Shown: positions 35,085 to 43,688, numbered from the stretch's first letter. The stretch: 64,000 bases of DNA from Brevibacillus reuszeri (GCF_002897295.1 NZ_BEXF01000014.1:1-64000), one strand, 5' to 3'. Numbers and translations: made by a program. Notes: generated from the sequence alone by a model not told the origin.

Positions 35085-35666
35085 ATGGTTTACTGGCATT
35101 TGTTTATCGCTTTTTTTCGCATCGGTATTTTTGGATTCGGGGGAGGACCAACCATGGTTCCCCTGTTTTATACCGAGTGTGTGAAAAAGTACAAGTGGGT
35201 TACCGACGAGGATTTTTCGGATAACCTGGCACTGGGAAATGCGCTTCCCGGACCAATTGCCACCAAGCTGGCGGCGTTTATCGGTTATCGGGTCAAAGGC
35301 TGGACAGGTGCACTCGTGGCGAATATCGCTGTGGTGATGCCTGTCGTACTGGTGATGATTGGGTTATTGCAAGTCATCTATCAATGGAAGGACGCACCGG
35401 GTGTTTATGGCATGATTCAGGCGATTGGGCCAGTCATTGCTGTGATGACGGGCGTTCTGACGTGGGAGTTTCTATCCAAAGGGTGGAAGGGTGCGTCCAG
35501 CAAATCCGGTGTGAGCGTTTCACTCGGCCTTTCGCTTATCGCGCTGCTCTTTCTTGATTGGCACCCTGGCATCGTGGTAGGGATCGCTCTGGTCATTTCG
35601 TTTGCCTACTCTACCTGGTCTGTCCGCAAGCGCAAGAAGAAGGACGGCAAGGAGGGAGTAGCATGA
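35085..35666 (+). CDS. ywrB: Short-chain chromate transporter subunit (YwrB-like)
   Basis: A 193-residue membrane protein of the CHR (ChrA) family in its single-domain form. The typical opening FFRIGIFGFGGGPTMVPL and LGNALPGPIATKLAAFIGYRVKGWTG are seen. Single-domain CHR proteins work as pairs with opposite topology; the partner overlaps by four bases. Chromate efflux is the known family activity, but the position in a peptide-use cluster hints at another anion substrate. Confidence 0.88.
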   Translation: MVYWHLFIAFFRIGIFGFGGGPTMVPLFYTECVKKYKWVTDEDFSDNLALGNALPGPIATKLAAFIGYRVKGWTGALVANIAVVMPVVLVMIGLLQVIYQWKDAPGVYGMIQAIGPVIAVMTGVLTWEFLSKGWKGASSKSGVSVSLGLSLIALLFLDWHPGIVVGIALVISFAYSTWSVRKRKKKDGKEGVA

Positions 35667-36193
35667 TTTACTTGCAATTGTTTTGGGCTTTTTTCATCTC
35701 CAACATCTTGGGGTACGGTGGCGGCCCACCAAGCATTCCGCTGATCCAGAATGAAGTGGTCGATCATTACAACTGGATGACGATCAAAGAATTCGGTGAA
35801 GTGCTCGCAGTAGCAAATGCACTGCCAAGTCCGATCGCAACAAAACTCGCGGGCTATATCGGTTATCAAGTAGCGGGAGTTCCAGGCGCAACTGTTGCCC
35901 TGTTTGCTACGGTAGCTCCAACAGCGATTGCGATGATTCTGCTGCTCCAATTTATTAATCTGTTCCGTAATGCACCGCAGGTGAAAGCGATGACCCAATC
36001 GGTACGGCCGATTGTTACTGTACTGCTTGGAACCATGACCTATCAATTTCTCATGGGTGCAGTCGAAGGAATTGGTTGGATGCAAACAGGAATTTTGACT
36101 GTTGCCTCCTACCTTCTGCTCGAAACATGGAAGGTGCATCCTGCTATTGTGATGGTAGCAGCGATGGCGTACGGGTTCATTTTCATCGGCTAG
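35663..36193 (+). CDS. ywrA: Short-chain chromate transporter subunit (YwrA-like)
   Basis: A 176-residue CHR-family partner of the preceding gene, with FISNILGYGGGPPSIPLI and VANALPSPIATKLAGYIGYQVAG. ATG 35663 overlaps the previous stop (ATGA) with GGAGGGAG upstream; the longer frame from 35558 lies inside the previous gene. The two probably assemble as a heterodimer in the membrane. Confidence 0.88.
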   Translation: MIYLQLFWAFFISNILGYGGGPPSIPLIQNEVVDHYNWMTIKEFGEVLAVANALPSPIATKLAGYIGYQVAGVPGATVALFATVAPTAIAMILLLQFINLFRNAPQVKAMTQSVRPIVTVLLGTMTYQFLMGAVEGIGWMQTGILTVASYLLLETWKVHPAIVMVAAMAYGFIFIG

Positions 36194-36223
36194 AATCTAC
36201 TCTGATAAAGGGAGCAATTAACT

Positions 36224-37834
36224 ATGGTTAACTATGACGTAATGGATTATCCGTACGCATCGAAGCGTGTGACAACTTATGCGAAAAATGGCATGGTAGC
36301 TACCTCGCAGCCATTGGCAGCGCAGGCTGGCCTCGATATTTTGAAAAAGGGTGGAAATGCGGTTGACGCGGCAATTGCTACGGCTGCTTGCCTGACTGTA
36401 GTCGAGCCGACCTCGAATGGCATCGGCGGCGACGCGTTCGCCCTTGTATGGATCAAAGACGAATTGCACGGTCTTAATGCGAGTGGTCCTGCTCCACAGG
36501 GCATTTCGATTGAAGCCCTCAAAGCAAAAGGACTTGAGGAAATGCCGACATACGGGTGGACACCAGTAACAGTACCAGGCGCACCTGCTGCTTGGGCTGA
36601 GCTGTCCAAACGCTTTGGTCGCCTGCCGCTGACGGAAGTATTGCAGCCTGCGATTGACTACGCGGAAAACGGATACCCGCTATCCCCGACCCTTGCTCAC
36701 TACTGGAAGGTAGCGCATAAAAAGTTCTCGCAGCTGTGCACGGGCGAGGAGTATGCACACTGGTTCAAAACATTCACGCCTGACGGCAAAGTGCCAAAGG
36801 CAGGAGACATTTGGAAATCGCCAGGTCATGCAGAGACGCTGCGCCAAATCGCACAGACAAACGCAGAAAGCTTTTATCGCGGAGAACTCGCGGACAAGAT
36901 TGATGCTTTCTCTCGTGAGTGCGGTGGCTATTTGCGCAAGGAAGATTTGGCAGCGTACCAGCCAGAGTGGGTGAAGCCAGTAGGTGTGAATTACCGCGGT
37001 TACGATGTATGGGAGATCCCGCCGAATGGTCAAGGCATGATTGGTCTTATGGCACTGAACATTCTGAAGGGCTACGATTTTGCCGCAAAAGAAACAGTAG
37101 AAACGTACCATAAACAAATCGAAGCGATGAAGCTGGCATTTGTGGACGGGCTGAAATACATCACAGAAGAGAGCAAGATGAAAGTATCGGTAGCGGATTT
37201 GCTCTCCGAGGAATACGCGAATACTCGCCGTGCCCTGATCGGTGATGAAGCGCTCACACCAGAGCCAGGACAACCGAAATCAAGCGGTACCATCTACTTG
37301 GCTACAGCTGATGGCGAGGGCAACATGGTGTCATTTATTCAAAGCAACTATATGGGCTTTGGTTCAGGAGTTGTGATTCCGGGGACAGGTATTGCCATGC
37401 AAAACCGCGGTCACAATTTCTCGCTTGATCCTCAGCATGATAATTGCCTCGAGCCTGGCAAAAAAACGTTCCACACCATTATTCCAGGCTTCTTGACCAA
37501 GGACGGAAAAGCAGTTGGTCCATTTGGTGTGATGGGTGGATTCATGCAGCCACAGGGACATGTGCAGGTCGTGATGAACACTATCGACTTCCATCTCAAT
37601 CCTCAGGCTTCGCTGGATGCTCCGCGCTGGCAATGGACAGAAGGCAAGACAGTGGAGCTGGAGCGTCACTTCCCCGAGCATCTGGCGTTGGCTCTGGAAC
37701 GCAAGGGGCATACAATCAAGTGGGCACAGCTTGGCAACTACTTTGGCCGTGGACAGATCATTTGGCGTGATGAAAATGGTGTGTTAAGCGGTGGAACCGA
37801 TATGCGGACCGATAGTGCCATAGCAGCTTGGTAA
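36224..37834 (+). CDS. ywrD: Gamma-glutamyltransferase family protein (YwrD-like)
   Basis: A 536-residue Ntn-hydrolase of the gamma-glutamyltranspeptidase family. The N-terminal half has MVATSQPLAAQAGLDILKKG with GGNAVDAAIATA and SNGIGGDAF; the self-cleavage Thr is probably Thr356 in SSGTIYLATADGEGN, followed by MVSFIQSNYMGFGSG. There is no signal peptide, so it is likely cytoplasmic, which fits a role in splitting gamma-glutamyl peptides brought in by the ABC transporter of the same cluster. A terminator follows. Confidence 0.9.
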   Translation: MVNYDVMDYPYASKRVTTYAKNGMVATSQPLAAQAGLDILKKGGNAVDAAIATAACLTVVEPTSNGIGGDAFALVWIKDELHGLNASGPAPQGISIEALKAKGLEEMPTYGWTPVTVPGAPAAWAELSKRFGRLPLTEVLQPAIDYAENGYPLSPTLAHYWKVAHKKFSQLCTGEEYAHWFKTFTPDGKVPKAGDIWKSPGHAETLRQIAQTNAESFYRGELADKIDAFSRECGGYLRKEDLAAYQPEWVKPVGVNYRGYDVWEIPPNGQGMIGLMALNILKGYDFAAKETVETYHKQIEAMKLAFVDGLKYITEESKMKVSVADLLSEEYANTRRALIGDEALTPEPGQPKSSGTIYLATADGEGNMVSFIQSNYMGFGSGVVIPGTGIAMQNRGHNFSLDPQHDNCLEPGKKTFHTIIPGFLTKDGKAVGPFGVMGGFMQPQGHVQVVMNTIDFHLNPQASLDAPRWQWTEGKTVELERHFPEHLALALERKGHTIKWAQLGNYFGRGQIIWRDENGVLSGGTDMRTDSAIAAW

Positions 37835-37845
37835 TACAAAAAGCA

Positions 37846-37876
37846 AACCGTACACGCAAATAGGGTGTACGGTTTT
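37846..37876 (+). terminator. Terminator after the GGT gene
   Basis: AACCGTACAC / GTGTACGGTT perfect 10-bp stem followed by T residues. It could also serve the convergent minus-strand gene. Confidence 0.9.
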
Positions 37877-37898
37877 TTCTTTTTCATGAAAGTGAACG

Positions 37899-38237
37899 TT
37901 AACCAGGTGGATTAAGGGAGGCTGCCTCAACTACATTCTTTAATACGTGTTCAAACTCCCCAAAAAGGACAAAACGGGATTGGCGGAATACTTCCTTTCC
38001 ATCAAAAAACAATAGGATAGTAGGCGCCGTAAGCACCAGATATTCGCCTGCAAGACTAGGGATTTGTTCAATCGATGCGGCGATTCTATGTACCTGCTGG
38101 TAGTTATCCAGCAGCTTGATTGTTTTTTCGTAAGTGACATCACATACACCGCAGTTTGCCATTTTAATAAACAACAGGCAAACTGTATGCCGCTCGATCT
38201 CTGCTTTGATTTGGGATAGCTCCGTATAGTCTCTCAA
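37899..38237 (-). CDS. Thioredoxin-family protein
   Basis: A 112-residue thioredoxin-fold protein with the redox motif CGVC (MANCGVCD) and the cis-Pro segment VLTAPTILLFFDGKE. The start is TTG behind GAGGGAGACAGG. It stands alone and convergent to the GGT gene. It is probably cytoplasmic, as there is no signal sequence. The motif differs from the CGPC of TrxA, so it may act on a limited target. Confidence 0.82.
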   Translation of the reverse strand: MRDYTELSQIKAEIERHTVCLLFIKMANCGVCDVTYEKTIKLLDNYQQVHRIAASIEQIPSLAGEYLVLTAPTILLFFDGKEVFRQSRFVLFGEFEHVLKNVVEAASLNPPG

Positions 38238-38394
38238 GGCTTCCTGTCTCCCTCTTTATCGTGTCGTTCTCCTCTAGTGTATTTAGCGTATCAAAAAATC
38301 ATTTGTTCAGAAATGGTTGAGATGCACCTAGTACAATAAAAAGTGTTGGAAGATGTGAGCATGCTATGAATGTAAATAGAGGAGAAAAGATTCC

Positions 38395-38772
38395 ATGAGG
38401 AGTATTATGATTGTCGATGATACAGCGTTTACGCGTCTCGTGCTGCGAAACATATTTGAGTCTTTGGGGTATGTTGTGATTGCCGAAGCCGACACAGGCG
38501 AGGATGCCGTCAAAAACTATTGCTTGTTTAAGCCCGAGCTCGTGTTCATGGATATCTCCATGCCGGGAATGAATGGTTTGAATGCCTCTCGCAAAATTAT
38601 GGAGATAGACAGTGACGCGAAGATTATTATCTGTTCAGCACTCGTGCATCGTGAAACGGTCATCAAAGCCATCCAGGCAGGAGCAAGAGACTTTATCGCC
38701 AAGCCTCTCCAGACAGAGCGGATTGAATGGGCGATCCAAAATGTACTGGGGACGGATATGTATTTGCAATAA
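38395..38772 (+). CDS. Single-domain CheY-like response regulator
   Basis: A 125-residue receiver domain without an output domain. The acidic pair is in IVDDTAF, phosphoacceptor Asp in LVFMDISMPGMNG near residue 53, Thr/Ser in IICSAL and Lys in DFIAKPL. AGAGGAG precedes the ATG. It is not next to flagellar or kinase genes; a chemoreceptor gene lies 8 kb away. It may be a CheY-type relay or a diguanylate/chemotaxis signalling partner. Confidence 0.9.
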   Translation: MRSIMIVDDTAFTRLVLRNIFESLGYVVIAEADTGEDAVKNYCLFKPELVFMDISMPGMNGLNASRKIMEIDSDAKIIICSALVHRETVIKAIQAGARDFIAKPLQTERIEWAIQNVLGTDMYLQ

Positions 38773-38836
38773 GTAAGTAAATATTTTTTCACACGAGGCT
38801 ATGGAGGCATAGGCTCATTTGCAGTTGTGAGACATG

Positions 38837-38877
38837 AAAACCCTTCTTTTGACACGAAGTCAATCAGAAGGGTTTTT
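38837..38877. terminator. Bidirectional terminator
   Basis: AAAACCCTTCT / AGAAGGGTTTTT with a nested TTGAC/GTCAA stem lies between the CheY-like gene and the convergent response regulator gene. Confidence 0.88.
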
Positions 38878-38904
38878 GGTATGTAATGAGATTGCCCTCG
38901 GACC

Positions 38905-40053
38905 TCACAGAGGTGATGAACTAGGCTGCTGCTTCCAAGCCCTGTACCACGCGGTGATGTCAGGATTCACAGGGGTATCGAGCTCCTGTTCCCATCTGAA
39001 AGCTAACAGATCGTATTGTTCCTCTACAGCTGCGTGATTACCTGTCGATGCATACAGCTTCATTAGATGGATGTAGCTGTCTTCCACGAGCGGATGAAGA
39101 GACTGCATGAGCAGGTTCACTTTTTCTGCCGCTTGCGTCATCTCTTGTTCAAAGTAAAAGCTGCTTAAATTTTTCGCCAGTTGCAGCCATAGCCGCCGCA
39201 GACGTTCGCGCTCATGCTCTGCCCATAAATACTCGTGTTCTCCCAGATAATCGCCAGTATACATCTCCAAAATACGTTCATACACCTGTGCGTTATGTAT
39301 GGCAGGAGGGCTTAGCTGGGAAGCGTGATTCTCCCATTCTTCTACATCAATCTGAGCAGGTCCGACGGAGAGCTTGTAGCCGTTTTCCAAATTTCCTTTT
39401 GTGATAGAAACGGATTCAAGCCCGTGCTGCTTCAATGTTTGGCGGATTAGATAAATCGTTGTATAGAGCTGTGTGACACCCTTGGACAAATCACATTCGG
39501 GCCAAAGCAGCTCGATAATTGTATCCTTGTCGATCATCCGGTTACGGTGGTGCAGCAAATACGCAAACAGCTCGCGAGCTTTTGCTGTACGCCACTTGAT
39601 CGTGCTCGGTTCTTGATCCTGAAGCTGGAATTGAATATAGTTAAAGCATTTAATTGTGATCAGAGGCTTTGCTTCTACGCTGATCTCATTTTTCAGTCGC
39701 TTTCTCAATCGCTCAATCGTTTTTTGCAAACGATTAAGCTGCACAGGCTTCATGATGTAATCCAGAGCACAAAGCTCGAAGGCCTCTACTGCATATTTAT
39801 CATAGCCAGTCACGAAGACAATCTCAGGTGGAGCATCGAAGGTTTGAAGCTGCTCTCCAATTTCCAGACCACTGATGCCCGGCATATTAATATCGAGGAA
39901 CACGACTTCAGGCTTGAGAGTTTTCGCCATTTCGATCGCCAAAAGAGGATCTGAATACGCTCCGATAACCTCAATGCCAGCTATATCGCGTTCCAGCACT
40001 TTTTGCAGATGCAGCAAAGGTAGCTGTTCGTCATCAACCAATATCGCTTTCAT
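38905..40053 (-). CDS. Response regulator with winged-helix and BTAD (SARP-like) output
   Basis: A 382-residue protein with an N-terminal receiver (VDDEQLPLL, LDINMPGISG, DYIMKPVQL), then an OmpR-like winged helix (KWRTAKARELFAYLLHHRNR, STTIYLIRQTLKQHG-like region near residue 200) and a C-terminal bacterial transcriptional activation domain with helical repeats (VYERILEMYTGDYLGEHEYLWAEHER cut near residue 260). This is the SARP arrangement joined to a receiver. No partner kinase is adjacent. GGGAGGG stands before the ATG. Confidence 0.85.
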   Translation of the reverse strand: MKAILVDDEQLPLLHLQKVLERDIAGIEVIGAYSDPLLAIEMAKTLKPEVVFLDINMPGISGLEIGEQLQTFDAPPEIVFVTGYDKYAVEAFELCALDYIMKPVQLNRLQKTIERLRKRLKNEISVEAKPLITIKCFNYIQFQLQDQEPSTIKWRTAKARELFAYLLHHRNRMIDKDTIIELLWPECDLSKGVTQLYTTIYLIRQTLKQHGLESVSITKGNLENGYKLSVGPAQIDVEEWENHASQLSPPAIHNAQVYERILEMYTGDYLGEHEYLWAEHERERLRRLWLQLAKNLSSFYFEQEMTQAAEKVNLLMQSLHPLVEDSYIHLMKLYASTGNHAAVEEQYDLLAFRWEQELDTPVNPDITAWYRAWKQQPSSSPL

Positions 40054-40130
40054 CGAGTGATCCCTCCCTTCTATCTACTCTATCATTAATTATCCAGTTG
40101 TCCAAACGTAGATTTCATGGAGGATATGTA

Positions 40131-40177
40131 AAAAAAGTGGTTTAGCAGTAGGCTGACCCTGCTTAACCACTTTTTTT
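40131..40177. terminator. Terminator between CDGSH and response regulator genes
   Basis: AAAAAAGTGGTTTAGCAG pairs with CTGCTTAACCACTTTTTTT with one mismatch. On the minus strand it follows the CDGSH gene. Confidence 0.88.
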
Positions 40178-40227
40178 ACTTACGATAGATAACAAAACAA
40201 GAACAGGTCTATCCCGTTGGCTTATTG

Positions 40228-40416
40228 CTAGGCTCTCACCGTGCTTTCAAATTGTCCTTTGTGAGCGCCGTTGCAGTAAGGCTTGTTAGAGGATAGACCG
40301 CATCTACAGAGATGAACCTGGCTTTTTGTCTCCATCGGATTTCCTTCGCCATCTAAAAGCGTAAACTCACCCGTGACAAGCAGTGGGCCGTTATCTTGAA
40401 CTTTAATATCTGCCAT
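40228..40416 (-). CDS. CDGSH iron-sulfur domain protein
   Basis: A 62-residue protein with the 3Cys-1His motif CRCGLSSNKPYCNGAH that binds a 2Fe-2S cluster in CDGSH (mitoNEET-like) proteins. ATGGAGGTG lies just upstream of the ATG. It is a single gene with its own terminator. Its role is likely electron or cluster transfer; not known in detail. Confidence 0.92.
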   Translation of the reverse strand: MADIKVQDNGPLLVTGEFTLLDGEGNPMETKSQVHLCRCGLSSNKPYCNGAHKGQFESTVRA

Positions 40417-40480
40417 TTTTTCACCTCCATTTTACTATTACCTTTCCCTGTCAGGAAAAGGATTAGTCGTCGGAGAGGTT

Positions 40481-41068
40481 TTAATCATAGGTGAAGGTTA
40501 CTACTTGTTGCAGATCGGTATCCACACCGATCGCAATGGCATGTTGTCCGTCTGAATAATAGAAGTAGCGTTTCGAGGTTTGGGTGCTCACATCAGAGGT
40601 TTTCACGAGTTCAAAAGAAGCAGGAGCAAGCAGCTTTTGGGTTCGAATAAAGTCGGCAGCAGCCTTTTCGAGAGCTTCCTCTGGCACTTCTTGTGTCGCC
40701 CTTTCTCCATCTGTGCCGATCACGTCAACAGACAAAGAAAGAACCTGTCTCGTCTGGGGCTCGATAATCGCATGGAATCCATATATATCTCCAGCAGCTG
40801 GCTTATCCTTCAATAGAGCGTGTACGGGTATTCCTTTGTATATGGGTTTGCCTGTAGCGGAATCAATTAATTGGGACGGGTCTTCGAGCGTAATTTCGCG
40901 GTTTTTTGTATCTACCTGCAAATGGTAGTACTTTCTGACAGCGGTAGCGGCAATTTGTGCAGCCTCTTCTTTGCTAAGACCTTGGACTTGTTCCAGTGGA
41001 GCTTGTGCTCTGCAGCCCGCAAGCAAGCAACAGAGAACGAAAATGCTGATATAAACTAGCTTTTTCAT
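40481..41068 (-). CDS. Putative lipoprotein under BceR-type promoter
   Basis: A 195-residue protein with a lipoprotein signal sequence; the lipobox LLAGC places the lipidated Cys at residue 19. The rest (LSKEEAAQIAATAVRKYY, ITLEDPSQLIDSATG, GFHAIIEPQTRQVLSLSVDV) looks like PepSY/YpmB-type folds, but I do not recognise the family with certainty. It is the only gene behind an operator like those before the ECF sigma gene and bceAB, so it may act in the response to antimicrobial peptides at the cell surface. Starts at ATG with TTGGAGGA upstream. Confidence 0.75.
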   Translation of the reverse strand: MKKLVYISIFVLCCLLAGCRAQAPLEQVQGLSKEEAAQIAATAVRKYYHLQVDTKNREITLEDPSQLIDSATGKPIYKGIPVHALLKDKPAAGDIYGFHAIIEPQTRQVLSLSVDVIGTDGERATQEVPEEALEKAAADFIRTQKLLAPASFELVKTSDVSTQTSKRYFYYSDGQHAIAIGVDTDLQQVVTFTYD

Positions 41069-41102
41069 GCAGATCCTCCAAGCCGTTCGTGTGGTTATCC
41101 TT

Positions 41103-41167
41103 ATCCTAGCAAGGATCGGGCAAAGTCGAAATGGATTTACCTTTCCCGAACCTTACGATTTTGTAAG
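41103..41167 (-). promoter_or_regulatory. BceR-type operator and promoter of the lipoprotein gene
   Basis: On the minus strand CTTACA-AAAT-CGTAAG (41167-41152) is followed by GTTCGGGAAAGGTAAATCC and, 43 bases after the repeat, by TAGGAT (41108-41103). Repeat, downstream GAAAG block and spacing match the two other sites in the window. Confidence 0.7.
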
Positions 41168-41258
41168 CTAAGTAACGGTAAAAAGAAAAGAATGAGCAGG
41201 GAATCTGTATGGAAAAGACGAAAAATTCGGAGTACAGCCATTTGGAGGAGGTAAGGAC

Positions 41259-42035
41259 ATGAATGCAAAAGAGCTAAATCAAGCGCTTCAAACGTATGTA
41301 AGAACGGAAACTTTTCCAGTTGGGGTCAAAATCATAAAAGAAGAAGCAGCGCTGCCAGCCAAAGCAAAACGACCGCAGCGCGATCTGGGCTATCAGATTA
41401 CCATTTGCCAGTCCGTCAGTTTTTCGCGCCGTTATGGCTGGAGTATTGCGATGAATGGGGCTGATTTGTCCTGTCCGATCGCGCAGGTAGCTTTTGGATA
41501 CGAAGAGCAGCCTGCTTTTTACACGGAAGGTAATCTCGCCTGTGGGATGTACACGGATACGCTTGAGGCGGGAGCGAAAAGTGAACTAGACGTACCGAAG
41601 TTTTCTGCAGAGGAAAGTGGCTACTATGTATCGTACCCACTAGAGCGGGCAGAGGTTGATCCTGACGTGGTTGTGATCTATGGAAACGCGGCGCAGGTCA
41701 TGCGATTGGTAGCCGGGATGCTCTACAAGCGGGGCGGCTCTATTCCGTCGACGTTTTCTGCCCGTGCCGATTGTGCAGACATCGCCATCAAGCCACTGCA
41801 AACAGGCGAGCCGCAGGTCATTGTTCCCTGTTATGGAGATCGCTTGTTTGCCCAGACGCAAGACCATGAGATGGCATTCAGCTTTCATTTCCGTGATGCG
41901 GCTGAATTGGTAGAAGGCCTGGCTGGGACACAAAAAGGGGGAGTGCGTTACCCGATCCCGTCCTTTTTGCGCTATCAGGCAGAGTTTCCCCCGACGTATC
42001 AAAAGCTCGCGGGATTGTTTGGGGAAGGGAAGTAG
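41259..42035 (+). CDS. DUF169 domain protein
   Basis: A 258-residue protein of the DUF169 family, recognisable by FPVGVKIIKEE near the N-terminus, TICQSVSFSRRYGW, and YPLERAEVDPDVVVIYGNAAQVMRL. Conserved Cys residues (ICQ, SCPIA, ACGMY) suggest metal or cofactor binding, but no activity is known. GGAGGAGGT precedes the ATG. Its last 37 bases overlap the end of the convergent WYL regulator gene. Confidence 0.85.
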   Translation: MNAKELNQALQTYVRTETFPVGVKIIKEEAALPAKAKRPQRDLGYQITICQSVSFSRRYGWSIAMNGADLSCPIAQVAFGYEEQPAFYTEGNLACGMYTDTLEAGAKSELDVPKFSAEESGYYVSYPLERAEVDPDVVVIYGNAAQVMRLVAGMLYKRGGSIPSTFSARADCADIAIKPLQTGEPQVIVPCYGDRLFAQTQDHEMAFSFHFRDAAELVEGLAGTQKGGVRYPIPSFLRYQAEFPPTYQKLAGLFGEGK

Positions 42036-42976
42036 TGCTGCAGCATTTTTTCTGCTTCCTCGCGAATGCGTGTACGCAGCGAATCTGGCTCCAGAACAGT
42101 GACTTGTGCTCCCCAACCGAGTACCCAGGAGACGATTTCCTCAATTTGTCGCACACGCAGAGTGACAATCACTGCTTCTTGATGCTCCGCGATTTCTTCG
42201 ATAAAAAATGGGTTTGATTCTTTTACCTTGTCGACGATCGTACTGTTTACTTGTATACGTACGAGCAGATCCCGATCATCCTTTGGCTTATACGACTCCA
42301 AATCAAAATCTGCCGGGCACGTAAAGTGGTCATCCAAAACGGTAAGCTCGTTCATTCGTGACAGACGAAAGTTGCGGATGTCCTGGCGCAGATCACATTG
42401 AGCAAGGAGTATCCATGAGCCCCGTACGAGCACGAGTCCATAAGGTGCAACATCCCGTACGCTATCCCGGTTGCCATTTGCCTCCGGGATACTTTTTTTA
42501 TAGTGGAACCTTACCTTTTGGCGGTTTAAAATCGCTTGTCTGAGCGTTTCCATATATTCCTGTAATTGACCTTTTGCCGCATACCCGCAAGTATTCAGCA
42601 GGCGAAAGGTGGAGCGGACTCGGGCGGTCTCTTGACGTACCGGCTCTGACAGGAGCGACTCCAGCTTGCGTTGCGAGGATTTGGCATGCTCCCCGTATGA
42701 GGGATCAAAGGCTTGCTCCACAAGACCTGTACCGATCAAGAGAGTGACCGCTTCCTCAATCGAAAAGCTCACGGGAGGCAGAAAATAGCCCTCCATCAAG
42801 GAATAGCCGAGGCCAGGGGAGCCGACAATGGGGACACCAGCCTCACTCAGCGCTTGCATATCACGATAAATGGTTCGGACACTGGTCTCAAATGTTTCGG
42901 CCAGATCTTCTGCGCGCAGCAATTGCTTGCGTTGAAGCTCGAGTACGATGGCCAGCAGACGGTCCGTTTTATTCAT
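41999..42976 (-). CDS. WYL-domain transcription regulator (YafY type)
   Basis: A 325-residue regulator with an N-terminal HTH (LLRAEDLAETFETSVRTIYRDMQ cut around residue 25), the middle WYL region (RQKVRFHYKKS, SWILLAQCDLRQDIRNFRLSRM) and a C-terminal WCX part. Proteins of this type bind DNA in response to ligands or nucleotides. AAAGGAGG precedes the ATG. It is divergent from the DinB-like gene, with a palindrome between them. Confidence 0.9.
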   Translation of the reverse strand: MNKTDRLLAIVLELQRKQLLRAEDLAETFETSVRTIYRDMQALSEAGVPIVGSPGLGYSLMEGYFLPPVSFSIEEAVTLLIGTGLVEQAFDPSYGEHAKSSQRKLESLLSEPVRQETARVRSTFRLLNTCGYAAKGQLQEYMETLRQAILNRQKVRFHYKKSIPEANGNRDSVRDVAPYGLVLVRGSWILLAQCDLRQDIRNFRLSRMNELTVLDDHFTCPADFDLESYKPKDDRDLLVRIQVNSTIVDKVKESNPFFIEEIAEHQEAVIVTLRVRQIEEIVSWVLGWGAQVTVLEPDSLRTRIREEAEKMLQHYFPSPNNPASF

Positions 42977-43071
42977 AGAGGGTGCCTCCTTTTGTCGTGA
43001 TCATCTAAACCAAGTTTATCTGATTCTAAGCACATGACCAGATCAAATTGTTTACATGGCTGCAAATGCTA

Positions 43072-43089
43072 CTGACATGATGCTGTCAG
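43072..43089. promoter_or_regulatory. Candidate operator between WYL and DinB-like genes
   Basis: A perfect 6-6-6 palindrome CTGACA-TGATGC-TGTCAG. It covers the position expected for the -35 element of a -10 TATGAT at 43101, upstream of the DinB-like gene. Binding by the adjacent WYL regulator is a plausible inference. Confidence 0.5.
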
Positions 43090-43150
43090 GAGCGGTGCGT
43101 TATGATGGCACTATAGATGGATGAACTGAAATGAGAAAGGGTGTTCCTAC

Positions 43151-43675
43151 ATGAATACAGTGGAAATGTTGAGCCGTTTTGAAGAGGTTGCCGAGCAATA
43201 TGTAAAAGCTTTGGACGGGTATTCTGTCGAGCAGTTCACAAAAAAGCCTGCAGCAGATGAATGGTCGCTTGGGCAGCTGTACAATCACCTGATACAATCG
43301 GCTGTTTATATGCAAATCCAGGCGATTGAGCAATGTGCATCTGGGAATGGAGTAGTCGAGGGAGACAAAACAGAGAATGGTGTAATGATTATCGGGGCAG
43401 GAAAATTTCCGCCAATATCGATCAAGGTTCCTGATTCACCCCAGTACACGCCAGCTAACCCTGAGTCTATAGAAGAGGTAAAGCCAAAATTGCTTCAACT
43501 GATTAATCAGGTACGTGAGCTTGAACCGACCCTAGCAGCGATTTCACCTGATCAAAAAATGCCACATCCTGCACTCGGCTATTTGAATGCTGCCGAATGG
43601 TACCAGCTGATTTCTATGCATTTTGTACATCATTTGCGTCAAAAGGAAAAGCTCGATAAATTTATTCAAGCCTAA
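43151..43675 (+). CDS. DinB-like superfamily protein
   Basis: A 174-residue four-helix-bundle protein of the DinB/YfiT-like superfamily. The first helix ends with WSLGQLYNHLIQS and the last has MHFVHHLRQKEKL, giving His residues in the places where this superfamily binds metal. Function is unknown; relatives include bacillithiol transferases. It is divergent from a WYL regulator that may control it. Confidence 0.82.
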   Translation: MNTVEMLSRFEEVAEQYVKALDGYSVEQFTKKPAADEWSLGQLYNHLIQSAVYMQIQAIEQCASGNGVVEGDKTENGVMIIGAGKFPPISIKVPDSPQYTPANPESIEEVKPKLLQLINQVRELEPTLAAISPDQKMPHPALGYLNAAEWYQLISMHFVHHLRQKEKLDKFIQA

Positions 43676-43688
43676 ACTCTCTTATATG

